This document shows, piece after piece, positions 1 through 7,993 of a stretch of DNA of 64,000 nt. The notes below the pieces were generated by a model. That model was not told where the DNA came from. It did no database searches and was given only the letters and a program-made list of their open reading frames with translations. The stretch is from Defluviitalea phaphyphila (lineage in GTDB: Bacteria; Bacillota; Clostridia; Lachnospirales; Defluviitaleaceae). Location: positions 1,301 through 65,300 of the forward strand of contig NZ_JWID01000008.1 of NCBI RefSeq assembly GCF_001466305.1, read 5' to 3'. The number at the start of each line of letters is the position of its first letter. The first letter of the stretch is position 1. A program made the translations under genes and the position numbers.

Positions 1-883
1 CTTTTCTTTCTTGTTCAAAGTTTTCATTTAATAATCTATTAGATTCACTATTTATGCCTTCTCCTATATTATCTCCTTTTTTAAGGGTTATTTCTACTCC
101 GTCGTCTGTGTTTTTTAAACTTGTTTTTAAACCATCATCAGCAAAATTTCTTGTTTGAGAAATTCTCTTATTAGAGAAATTATTGAGTTCATTTTGAATT
201 CCTATTCTTGTATTATCCCATAAATCACCACCTTTTTTAAAGGTTATTCCTTCATTTACATTTCTTAATTGTTTTGTAATATTATTTTGAGTTGTATTTT
301 TAAATGCTTGAGTTTGCAATTTGCTATTTGTCCTTATATAGTCTACTGAAGAGTCTATTAATTCTAGTTCTTTTTTAGATAAGTTATCTATATTCTTTAA
401 TACACCCTTTTTAACAGGTTTTGCTCCTATTATCATTTTACCTAATTTGGATTTTGAAAGCAACTTTAGTAAGTCTTTTAATATATTATCTACATTTTTA
501 AACAAAAATTTTCCTAAGGGTGTTTTTAGTAATTTTGTTCCTATTTTCCCTAATCCTATTACATCTCCTATAAATGGTATTGCAGCTATACATGATAATC
601 CCGCATCTGACCAGTTTCCTCTTGCTGCTGATATACCTGCGTTAATTAAATCTGGTACTACTCCTAAAACAGTGAACATACCTGCTATATCTAATCCTAA
701 TTGTAATGCATCTAAATATGTATCTGGATTTTCTTTTACATGATTTACTACTTTTTCTCCTATGTCTACTGCTTTATCAAAAGCCTTTTCTCCTATGTCT
801 ATTGCTTTATCAAATATATCTTTTGGACTAGGTATATCCCAGTTTTTTAATGCATTACTTACACACGACCTTATATTTATCAT
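1..883 (-). CDS. Polymorphic-toxin N-terminus with pre-toxin-like region (partial, runs off left edge)
   Basis: An open frame starts with ATG at 883, preceded by the ribosome site GAGAGGGG, and stays open to the window edge (294 codons seen). After a polar start with two near-identical DKA(I/V)DIGEK units (about residues 25-45), residues about 58-120 have a hydrophobic Gly/Ala pattern (LDIAGMFTVLGVVPDLINA, AARGNWSDAGLS, AAIPFIGDV). This pattern is typical of the pre-toxin region that precedes the toxic domain in polymorphic toxins. The visible remainder is polar and Asn/Lys-rich; the toxic domain would lie beyond the edge. It follows the second VgrG-like gene by about 60 bases, the usual cargo-effector position. 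The toxin role is inferred from this pattern and position; the activity cannot be named. Confidence 0.65.
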   Translation of the reverse strand, partial: MINIRSCVSNALKNWDIPSPKDIFDKAIDIGEKAFDKAVDIGEKVVNHVKENPDTYLDALQLGLDIAGMFTVLGVVPDLINAGISAARGNWSDAGLSCIAAIPFIGDVIGLGKIGTKLLKTPLGKFLFKNVDNILKDLLKLLSKSKLGKMIIGAKPVKKGVLKNIDNLSKKELELIDSSVDYIRTNSKLQTQAFKNTTQNNITKQLRNVNEGITFKKGGDLWDNTRIGIQNELNNFSNKRISQTRNFADDGLKTSLKNTDDGVEITLKKGDNIGEGINSESNRLLNENFEQERK

Positions 884-944
884 TTTACCCCTCTCTTTTA
901 TTCCTTTTACATTTTAAACTTTTCTTACCTCCTATAAGTGTGTA

Positions 945-2375
945 TTATATTCTTCCTTTCATAGTTATCTTTGAGCTTTTGAATTCCGTTTTTCCATAAA
1001 GCCTTGCTGTACTTAGAAAAGCTTCTTTTCTTATTTCTTCTTTATCACTTACATTTATCTTATTTCCTGTTATTGTTATGTCGCTTTCTGATATTATTTC
1101 TATTTTTTTATCACTTTCTAGACTTATACCCTTTTCTTCTTCCATGGATATATGCATTTTACCTTTTTTTTCTTCTTTTGCTGTTATTTTTAGTTCTGAT
1201 TTACTCATTTTTATTTGTTTATGATTTATAGTTCCTAAATATTTTGTACTTGGGTCTTTGGTTAGGGGATTACTTTTCCCATCTGTCCTATTTATAACCC
1301 TTACATAGGCTTTGGTTTCGTCTGCCTCTGGTATATATAGTTTTGCACTATCTCCTTCCTTTGGCATTACATACCAGCCTGTTGTTCCTTCTGAGGTATA
1401 TGGTGTGTTATATTTATAGGGATATGCTTCTTTTTCTGTTTGTTCTTTGTCTATATTTAAATGCAGCTTTATGGTGTCTTTTTCTACTTTTAATATTTTC
1501 CCGTCAAGGCTTGCTCCTCTTATTTTTTCATTGTATATTTTTCTTACTTTTATGCCTTCTGGTTTTTGAAATTTATAGTTTAGATACACTAAGTCTTTTT
1601 CAAAATTAAATTTTATTTCTTTTACTATAAAGGGAACTTCTTTATAAGTTACTTTATCTCCTATGTTATATAGATTTTTACTTTCGACTTCGTATATTAT
1701 ATGGTTTAAATGGCTTTGTTTTCCTACATTTTGGTCTATAATTCCAAAGGTTTTTATGTCTTTTTCTATGGTGTAGTATAATTCTTCTTCTTTATAGCTT
1801 TCTCCATTGGGTATTCCTATCCATATCTTAGGAGTATCTCCTGTGGTTTCGGGAACTATTACTCCATTAAAATGGGAGGCTAATCGTTTAATAAATTCCC
1901 AGTCTGTTTCTTGATATTGTATAATGCTTGCCCCTTGAGAAGCTTTTTTAGTTAAGGTATCTATGTAGTCCCCTTTATATTCTTCTCTTATTATTTTTTT
2001 GAATATATTTTCATAGGTGTTGTCTTTATTTTGAAAACTTCGGCTTTTCTTTTTTATATCCATTAAAAAGCTATGACTTAAAGCCTTTATTTTTATGTAT
2101 TTTACTTTGTTTACATGTTTAAGCTTTATGTCTATTACTACTCCAGTAAATATTGTTTGTTCTTTTTTGGCTTTACATTTTATTTCTACTTTATCTTTTA
2201 AACTTGCATTCATTATTAGGTCATCTTGTACATCTTCTTCTAGTATTCCTTGTATTTCTGCTTTCCCATGTTCATTTATTTTTTTCTCTACTGCTATTTT
2301 GGTTATTGTTTTTATCTTATAAGGTATTTCTACCTTTATATCTTGATATGTAAGCTGATTTTTTGTATCACTCAT
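945..2375 (-). CDS. vgrG-like: VgrG/phage gpD-like spike protein (second copy)
   Basis: Likely spike of the injection machine. The N-terminal ~280 residues look like phage late-control D/gp27: the signature QYQETDWEFIKRLASHF (about residues 150-170) is the hallmark YxETDxxFxxRL of VgrG/gpD. Residues ~288-365 (GASLDGKI ... GWYVMPKEGDSAKLYI) look like a gp5-type OB fold. The C-terminus (~385-476) is short alternating strand-forming repeats, consistent with a beta-helical needle. The start has a strong site (AAGGGGGATAAA-ATG). It clearly resembles the copy at 3513-4934 in the same motifs and order, so the two are paralogues. It lies directly upstream of the toxin-like gene, which suggests that it carries that cargo. 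Confidence 0.8.
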   Translation of the reverse strand: MSDTKNQLTYQDIKVEIPYKIKTITKIAVEKKINEHGKAEIQGILEEDVQDDLIMNASLKDKVEIKCKAKKEQTIFTGVVIDIKLKHVNKVKYIKIKALSHSFLMDIKKKSRSFQNKDNTYENIFKKIIREEYKGDYIDTLTKKASQGASIIQYQETDWEFIKRLASHFNGVIVPETTGDTPKIWIGIPNGESYKEEELYYTIEKDIKTFGIIDQNVGKQSHLNHIIYEVESKNLYNIGDKVTYKEVPFIVKEIKFNFEKDLVYLNYKFQKPEGIKVRKIYNEKIRGASLDGKILKVEKDTIKLHLNIDKEQTEKEAYPYKYNTPYTSEGTTGWYVMPKEGDSAKLYIPEADETKAYVRVINRTDGKSNPLTKDPSTKYLGTINHKQIKMSKSELKITAKEEKKGKMHISMEEEKGISLESDKKIEIISESDITITGNKINVSDKEEIRKEAFLSTARLYGKTEFKSSKITMKGRI

Positions 2376-2387
2376 TTTATCCCCCTT

Positions 2388-2876
2388 TTAATACTGTTTT
2401 AGCTTTTTCATTCTTATCCCTGATAGATTATTTCTTAGAATGCTTTCTGCTAAGGCTAAAGGGACTATGGTTATTTTTTTGAATTTCCCCAATTTTGCTA
2501 TAAATAATGTCCTATCTTCTAATTCTTCTTTTTTTATTTTTATCTGTTTATCTTCATCTTCTTCTACAACTTCTTCTACTATTTCTTCCTCTAACAGCCA
2601 ATACACTAAATTTTTATCTTTTGTTACGACAAATATAGGCCTCCAGTTTAAGTCTGGATAATATGTGGATGCTATATCTTTGAATTTATCTGAGAATAGG
2701 GGAATGGGACTTGATATAAAGTCTACATATTCTACTTCACAAACCATTCCTTCTTGGGATACATTTATTTTTTTTGTTATAGGTTCTTCACTTTTTAGTT
2801 CACTTTCTAGTAATGATATTTTTAAGGGTTTTGATCTTCTATCATCAGTTTCTATAACAAAATATTCCACTGTCAT
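2388..2876 (-). CDS. Unassigned 162-residue protein between the two VgrG genes
   Basis: I do not recognise this gene with confidence. It is acidic in the middle (a run of Glu/Val/Asp at about residues 95-112) and has a segment PIPLFSDKFKDI ... YYPDLNWRPIFVV. That rhythm is reminiscent of Imm11/DUF1629-type proteins, but this is a weak resemblance by eye. It lies 12 bases upstream of the second VgrG gene and is co-directional, so an adaptor, chaperone or immunity-like partner for the spike or its cargo is the natural guess. An alternative GTG start two codons downstream has better spacing from GGGAG. Confidence 0.55.
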   Translation of the reverse strand: MTVEYFVIETDDRRSKPLKISLLESELKSEEPITKKINVSQEGMVCEVEYVDFISSPIPLFSDKFKDIASTYYPDLNWRPIFVVTKDKNLVYWLLEEEIVEEVVEEDEDKQIKIKKEELEDRTLFIAKLGKFKKITIVPLALAESILRNNLSGIRMKKLKQY

Positions 2877-2888
2877 CTCCCTTTTCTT

Positions 2889-3503
2889 TTAGGTATTAAT
2901 TATGTCTTCTTCTTTTGTTTTTTCATATAAAATGATGGTATTGTCCATATATTCTCCTATTAAAAGTTGAAAGTCATCTTCTACTGATATGGTGTTCATT
3001 AGAGTTTCCATATCCATCTCTTCTACTGCCTCCATGTATGCATATACCATAAAGTTATGAATTTGTTCTATTAATATTTGTATTATGTTATCTACATCAT
3101 TTGGTGTAACATATAAAAAGTATTTTTTAGCTTCTTTATAAAGGGTATCCCACATGGTATCTAAATCATTATAAAAATAACTAACATCTATATCCGTTAT
3201 ATCTTTTGGATTAATATCAAAGTATAGGTATTTGTTATATGCTTTTATTCTGTATTTGTAGTTTCTTTGGGCTATTTCTGTTCTTAACATGGTGATTATT
3301 AGATATCCTAAGGTTTTTAATTCTCCTTTTTCTTGAAGTTCTTTTATGATTTCTACTGTTTCTTCTAGGTTTCTTTTGAAGTCTTTTTTTATTTTGTAAA
3401 TATCTTTTCTTAAATTTTCTACTAATTTATTCATTATTTCCTGAAATAAAGGCATTACATCTTTATTTAAAAACTGCTCTATTCTTTTTTCTTTCAATAT
3501 CAT
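2889..3503 (-). CDS. Unassigned 204-residue helical protein between the two VgrG genes
   Basis: No family recognised. The protein is predicted to be almost all helical, with a charged coiled-coil-like first third (residues ~5-60, Lys/Glu-rich heptad-like spacing) and a second half rich in aromatic residues (YLYFDINPKD, YFYNDLDTMW). There is no signal peptide or membrane segment. It sits 9 bases downstream of the first VgrG gene and 12 bases upstream of the 162-residue gene. It is therefore part of a VgrG-small-small-VgrG module and may be an adaptor or effector partner. The start could be ATG at 3503 or a TTG two codons later, which is better spaced from GGAGG. Confidence 0.55.
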   Translation of the reverse strand: MILKEKRIEQFLNKDVMPLFQEIMNKLVENLRKDIYKIKKDFKRNLEETVEIIKELQEKGELKTLGYLIITMLRTEIAQRNYKYRIKAYNKYLYFDINPKDITDIDVSYFYNDLDTMWDTLYKEAKKYFLYVTPNDVDNIIQILIEQIHNFMVYAYMEAVEEMDMETLMNTISVEDDFQLLIGEYMDNTIILYEKTKEEDIINT

Positions 3504-3512
3504 TCCTCCAAA

Positions 3513-4934
3513 TTAACAGTTGTTTTTTATCTTTCTGCCTTCTATTACTATATCTTTACCCATTTGTATTTTGCTTTCTTTACATTCGTATTTGATCTCT
3601 TCCTTGGCTGATATATTTATTTTTTTTGCTGAACTAATACTAAGATTTGATTCTGTATTTATTGATATAGGTTTTTTACTAAATATTGTTATTCCCGTTT
3701 TTTCATTTATTTTGATATATATTTCTTCATCTTTAGCTGTTATTAGTATTTCTTCTGGACTTAATTTGATTTCTTTTCCATCTTTGGTTCTCCAGTACTT
3801 TGTTGCAGGATCTGTTATTTTATCACTGCTATTTTCTTGAGTTCTTATGGAATTTATGGATACAGCTTCTTCTTCTTTATTACTAGGATGATATATATAT
3901 ACTGTATCTCCTATTTCAGGCATACAGTACCATCCACTATTGCCTTCTGCTGTATAACTAGTAGTGTATTTAAATAGATATGCTGTATTAACATCTTGTT
4001 TTTCATCGATTGGGAATATATGTACTTTTACACAATCATTTTTTACTTCTAATACTTTCCCTTGAAGGGAAACTCCACAGATTTTATCATTATAAATTTT
4101 GTCCACTGAAAGCCCTTTTTTAGTTGTTAGTACATAGGTATTAACTACTAAAGAATCCTTTATTTCATATGTTAGTTTTCTGACATATAATTTAATGTTT
4201 TTATATTTTACTGGTTCAGCTAACTGTAAATACTCTGTTGTTTCAACTATGTATTCTGTTCTATCTAATTCAGTAATATTTGGATTTGTATTTTGAGAAC
4301 TTATGGCAAAGTCTTTTATTCGTTTTCTTAGGCTATAATTAAAATCATCTAATTCTTTTTTACCATCTAATTCTGGTATTCCTATATAATATTTGGGTTC
4401 ATTAAATTTGCAATCGGGTAATATAGGACTATTAAAGTGAGAAGCTAGTCTTTTTACAAACATCCAATCTGTTTCTTTATACTGGATTATATATTTCCCT
4501 GTGGTACTTCCATTAGTTGCTTTATCTAGGGAATCTCCTTTGTATTCCTTTGCAATATTGTTAAATATTTCTTTGTAGGTTTGATTTATATCTTGAAATG
4601 TTCGGCTTTTTTCTTTTATATCCATTAAATAAGTGTTTGATACTGCTTTTATTTCTAAATAATAGGTATCATTTACATTTCTAATTTTTATATCTTGTAC
4701 TAATCCTTTAAAAAGTATTTCCTGCTTTTTATCTATATTTTGATATACTTCTACTTGATTCCCTAATTTAGTATCTTCTATATATTTATCTTTGTTTTCC
4801 TTATCAATCATTCCTGTCAAATGTAGATATGCATGGTCATTTATCTCTTGAGTTATTTTAAGGTTTTTGAGTTGTTTAAATTCAAAGGGATATACACTTA
4901 TATCCATATATGTATTGGTAATGATAACTACCAC
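3513..4934 (-). CDS. vgrG-like: VgrG/phage gpD-like spike protein (first copy)
   Basis: Likely spike hub of the injection machine. It carries the same hallmark as its paralogue at 945-2375 (IQYKETDWMFVKRLASHF, about residues 150-168) after a gp27-like N-terminal half. A gp5-type OB-like stretch follows (GVSLQGKVLEV ... GWYCMPEIGDTVYIYHP, about 290-365), then a strand-repeat C-terminus (EILITAKDEEIYIKINEKTG ...) compatible with a beta-helix. It directly follows the 207-residue gene and the DUF4280 tip gene, the expected tip cluster. The start is uncertain: GTG at 4934 lies almost on top of its GGGGG ribosome site, and an internal ATG nine codons in is far from it. Confidence 0.78.
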   Translation of the reverse strand: MVVIITNTYMDISVYPFEFKQLKNLKITQEINDHAYLHLTGMIDKENKDKYIEDTKLGNQVEVYQNIDKKQEILFKGLVQDIKIRNVNDTYYLEIKAVSNTYLMDIKEKSRTFQDINQTYKEIFNNIAKEYKGDSLDKATNGSTTGKYIIQYKETDWMFVKRLASHFNSPILPDCKFNEPKYYIGIPELDGKKELDDFNYSLRKRIKDFAISSQNTNPNITELDRTEYIVETTEYLQLAEPVKYKNIKLYVRKLTYEIKDSLVVNTYVLTTKKGLSVDKIYNDKICGVSLQGKVLEVKNDCVKVHIFPIDEKQDVNTAYLFKYTTSYTAEGNSGWYCMPEIGDTVYIYHPSNKEEEAVSINSIRTQENSSDKITDPATKYWRTKDGKEIKLSPEEILITAKDEEIYIKINEKTGITIFSKKPISINTESNLSISSAKKINISAKEEIKYECKESKIQMGKDIVIEGRKIKNNC

Positions 4935-4939
4935 CCCCT

Positions 4940-5536
4940 TTATACTATTGTTTTAATCATAGCTTTTGCTATTTTATGCCAATCTTCTTTATCTGATATT
5001 AAACAATTAAAGGTTCCCATTGTAAATTTTTCTTTGACGGATAAAAAAAACATAAGATTATATATATCTCCATCAAAGGCAGAGGTCTTTATCTCAAAAT
5101 AAGGTATATCTAAAAATTCAGCTTCTATTACTCCTTCTCCTAAAAATTCGCTGGTAGGATTCATTATTTTAACTGCATTTTTAAAGCTATCTCTTATTTC
5201 AACTAAATCTTCTTCTTCTACATTTTCTTCATAAGGTTTAAAGGTTAAATTTATATCGTAAGTTTTATTTGCATAAATATATTCTGGTCTATTTTCATTG
5301 GGATATTTTAATTTTTTTATTTCTTCTGGTATTAATTTAAATTCATCTGGAATGTACATTTTTAATTTTTCAGGTATTACTTCTACTTCAGAAAATTTTA
5401 TTATTTCTCCATCTATATTTATATCTTCTACTTTAATATCTGGTATAGCATCTTCTTCCTCTATTATCATTTGTGCTATACTTTCTTCTACTTTATTTAT
5501 TAAATCAACTATTTCTTTTTCATCTTTATTGGCCAT
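4940..5536 (-). CDS. Unassigned protein, possibly DcrB/Eag-chaperone-like
   Basis: An acidic protein of 198 residues using the ATG at 5536, which is preceded by AAAGGAGGGATAGT; an in-frame upstream start at 5563 would overlap the DUF4280 gene and has no such site. The C-terminal half (YNLMFFLSVKEKF, FNCLISDKEDWHKIAKAMI) has a strand-strand-helix end with a Trp. This resembles DcrB/DUF1795-type folds by eye; that fold includes the Eag chaperones that load T6SS effectors with N-terminal membrane segments. The resemblance is weak. Position between the PAAR-like tip and the first VgrG gene supports a tip-loading or assembly role, which is inference. Confidence 0.55.
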   Translation of the reverse strand: MANKDEKEIVDLINKVEESIAQMIIEEEDAIPDIKVEDINIDGEIIKFSEVEVIPEKLKMYIPDEFKLIPEEIKKLKYPNENRPEYIYANKTYDINLTFKPYEENVEEEDLVEIRDSFKNAVKIMNPTSEFLGEGVIEAEFLDIPYFEIKTSAFDGDIYNLMFFLSVKEKFTMGTFNCLISDKEDWHKIAKAMIKTIV

Positions 5537-5549
5537 ACTATCCCTCCTT

Positions 5550-5876
5550 TTATTGACCATCATCTACAATACTTATGACTCCCCCTATTGAACAAAAGCA
5601 TTTAGAGCTTTTTAGTAAAGCTTTATCATTCCCCACATAGACATCTCGTTTTGTTAATATCCATTTTGAGTTAGTTGCTACCACACATGGTGGTGGGGGA
5701 GAAGAAATTAGACAATTTCCAAAGCATCCTATATTTTTTATGGGTATATGGTCGCTTGCATTAGCTTGTTTTTTATTTTTTAGATATACTCCATGCCCTT
5801 TTGGTAAAGTAAGTTTTGATAATTTTGTTCCTAAGGAGCATTTTAATTTTGCTCCTTCTACAACATATGAATTCAT
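5550..5876 (-). CDS. DUF4280 PAAR-like tip protein
   Basis: A 108-residue protein with the layout of DUF4280, the Firmicute relative of the PAAR spike-tip domain. It begins MNSYVVEGAKLKCSLG, has a middle CFGNCLISSPPPPCV segment, and ends WILTKRDVYVGNDKALLKSS followed by CFCSIGGVISIVDDGQ. The paired Cys residues and the SIGGxIxIxxxGQ ending are the family's signature features. The ribosome site is AAAGGAGGCATATT-ATG. PAAR proteins cap the VgrG spike, and here the gene lies directly before the spike module, as expected. It is the clearest single marker that this operon is an injection system rather than a plain signalling cluster. Confidence 0.85.
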   Translation of the reverse strand: MNSYVVEGAKLKCSLGTKLSKLTLPKGHGVYLKNKKQANASDHIPIKNIGCFGNCLISSPPPPCVVATNSKWILTKRDVYVGNDKALLKSSKCFCSIGGVISIVDDGQ

Positions 5877-5907
5877 AATATGCCTCCTTTTTATAAAATT
5901 TTATTCT

Positions 5908-7971
5908 TTATACTCTAGCTACATTTTTTACATGTTTAAAACGCAGTTCCATTTCTGTTACATTATCTTCAAATATAATATGTAGCCTGTCATCATAATG
6001 AAGTATTTCTTTTTTGCCTCTTGGTACAGTCTGATTTTTAAAGGTTATTATGCAGTCTGTTTCATGGTAAAATATTACTGTTCCATTTCTTCCTGCTTCA
6101 AAGTATATCTTATAAGCTTCTCTTAAGTTTTCATTTACATCTAGCATAGAAAATAAGTCCCCTAAACTAATAAAATGTATATCTTCTATATAAGCTGCAT
6201 TCCAATTTAATACTGGGATTTTATTCCCACTTAATGTTTTTAAAAAATATCCTTCAAATTTAACTCTGTGAAAGCCTATTCCTTTTCTTATTGGCAATGC
6301 TTTTGATAGTTTAAATTCAACTGATCTTGATTTTTTTAAAAAAATCAAATATATAATTAGCAAAATACTAAAAATACCCAATACTCCTAAAATAGGTTTT
6401 TTGTAATATATCCAAAAGGGCATAATATCTAATTGTATATTAGCTTCTATAATACCCCCTCTATTATCAGATACTTGCAACTTAACACTATCTAATCCAC
6501 TTTTTATAGGAGTTAATATAAGCATATTATCTTTAATTTCTGCTTTAGCTAAATTTTCATCATGATTTATTATGGTATATGTTAATAAATCTTCATCAAT
6601 ATCAGAAAAATAATCATTTAAATCAAATGTAATTTCCTTATTTTGTTTTAAAACATTAATTTTTTGCTGTTTTGATTGTTCTGGGTTATTATTTTTAAAA
6701 ACTACTTCTTGTATTGTTGATTTTTCATTATAATCTTCTCCTCTAACATTTACCTGTAAAGCATATGTTTTTGGATTTTTATTATTATATATAGCCAAAA
6801 AATTTGTACCTGTATTTTCCATGGGTAAAACTTCTATTGTATTGTTTTGTAAATCTTGTATAATTAATTCTGCAGTTAAACCATCATAAAATGTATTATC
6901 CGATACTGGAACTTTATCTTCTAAATCAAATAATTTTACTTTAATTGGTATCTGAGCATTGTTTAATTTTTCTGATATTTCTATTTTGGGAATTACATTG
7001 GCATAATTTATCACATTGATTTTTATGGTATCTCCTAGAGCTGCATAAAAATTAAGGGTAAGACTATCTGTCATAGGGTCATTTATTTTTATCCCTGTAT
7101 ATCTTTTAGAATTATATAAATTCATATCTGATGAAGAATACTCAGTTTTTACCTTTCCTATGGATTTATTATGTTGTATTAATATATTAGTTTCACTTAT
7201 GTATTTATTAGGAATAGATAAAGTAATTTTTTGTTCTGCTCCACTTCCTTCTATTATTCCATTAGTTATGACTGGTACTTTTGTGACATCTTCAAAAAGG
7301 GTGTTAAATAGTTCAAGAAGTTCACTGGAATTTTGTATTTTGTATAATTTCCCTCCTGTTTCTTCTGATATTTTCTGTAAATAATCAGTATTTAAATTCC
7401 CATTTCGGCTTAATCCTATAGTATAGATAGGGCAATTTATATCCTTTGCTATTTCAAAAGCTAGTTCTTCATCCTTTTTTGAGTCTTCATAGGTTCTTCC
7501 TGTTTTTGAATATGTTAAATCTGTTTCTCCGTCTGAAAACAATATTATGGCAGGTCTAGTATTTTCCTTATAGGCTTCTTTTAACATTTCCATTCCATAT
7601 CTAAGTGCCATACCTATATCTGTACTACCTTGTCTTTTTAATTTATCAATTTGAGTTTTTATATCATTTCTATCTTCTATTTTTTTAATGGAAGTTAAAG
7701 GATAAGATGATAGAACTTTATCACTATAACTTACAAATCCTATTTCTGTTTCTTCACTATAACAACCATCTATAAACATTTTAATTATTTCATTGGTTAA
7801 CTTTTCTTCATCTTGATAATTCATAGAATTACTACAGTCTATTAAAAATAAAATACTATTATATTTTTTTTCAGTGAGTTCCTCACCATAAACTGCTATT
7901 GTTTTTATAGGCGATATTAATAAAATGAGTATTATTAAAAAAATATTTATAATCTTCCTTTTTGAATCCAT
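5908..7971 (-). CDS. Membrane-anchored von Willebrand factor A protein
   Basis: It begins with a signal/membrane segment (residues ~6-25, IINIFLIILILLISPI). A VWA domain follows (about 38-225) with an intact MIDAS: DCSNS in the first strand, GSTDIGMAL, and FSDGETD. Next come ~300 residues of beta-rich modules, including a cadherin/Ig-like stretch near 470-550 (DYFSDIDEDLLTYTI ... VSDNRGGI). A second helix (FWIYYKKPILGVLGIFSILL, ~555-580) leads to a ~110-residue beta-rich cytoplasmic tail. The VWA part should face outside. Ribosome site AAAGGGGTGGGCAA-ATG. Within the operon it may anchor the machine to the membrane or sense contact; this is inference. Confidence 0.8.
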   Translation of the reverse strand: MDSKRKIINIFLIILILLISPIKTIAVYGEELTEKKYNSILFLIDCSNSMNYQDEEKLTNEIIKMFIDGCYSEETEIGFVSYSDKVLSSYPLTSIKKIEDRNDIKTQIDKLKRQGSTDIGMALRYGMEMLKEAYKENTRPAIILFSDGETDLTYSKTGRTYEDSKKDEELAFEIAKDINCPIYTIGLSRNGNLNTDYLQKISEETGGKLYKIQNSSELLELFNTLFEDVTKVPVITNGIIEGSGAEQKITLSIPNKYISETNILIQHNKSIGKVKTEYSSSDMNLYNSKRYTGIKINDPMTDSLTLNFYAALGDTIKINVINYANVIPKIEISEKLNNAQIPIKVKLFDLEDKVPVSDNTFYDGLTAELIIQDLQNNTIEVLPMENTGTNFLAIYNNKNPKTYALQVNVRGEDYNEKSTIQEVVFKNNNPEQSKQQKINVLKQNKEITFDLNDYFSDIDEDLLTYTIINHDENLAKAEIKDNMLILTPIKSGLDSVKLQVSDNRGGIIEANIQLDIMPFWIYYKKPILGVLGIFSILLIIYLIFLKKSRSVEFKLSKALPIRKGIGFHRVKFEGYFLKTLSGNKIPVLNWNAAYIEDIHFISLGDLFSMLDVNENLREAYKIYFEAGRNGTVIFYHETDCIITFKNQTVPRGKKEILHYDDRLHIIFEDNVTEMELRFKHVKNVARV

Positions 7972-7993
7972 TTGCCCACCCCTTTAGCTCATA

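Noticed and set aside
447-743. Plus-strand 98-codon frame at the left end
   Set aside because: It lies antisense to the toxin-like gene, whose frame gives a sensible pre-toxin protein.
1004-2353. Several plus-strand open frames rich in Leu and Phe
   Set aside because: They are antisense shadows of the AT-rich VgrG gene; they have no ribosome sites and show low-complexity hydrophobic translation.
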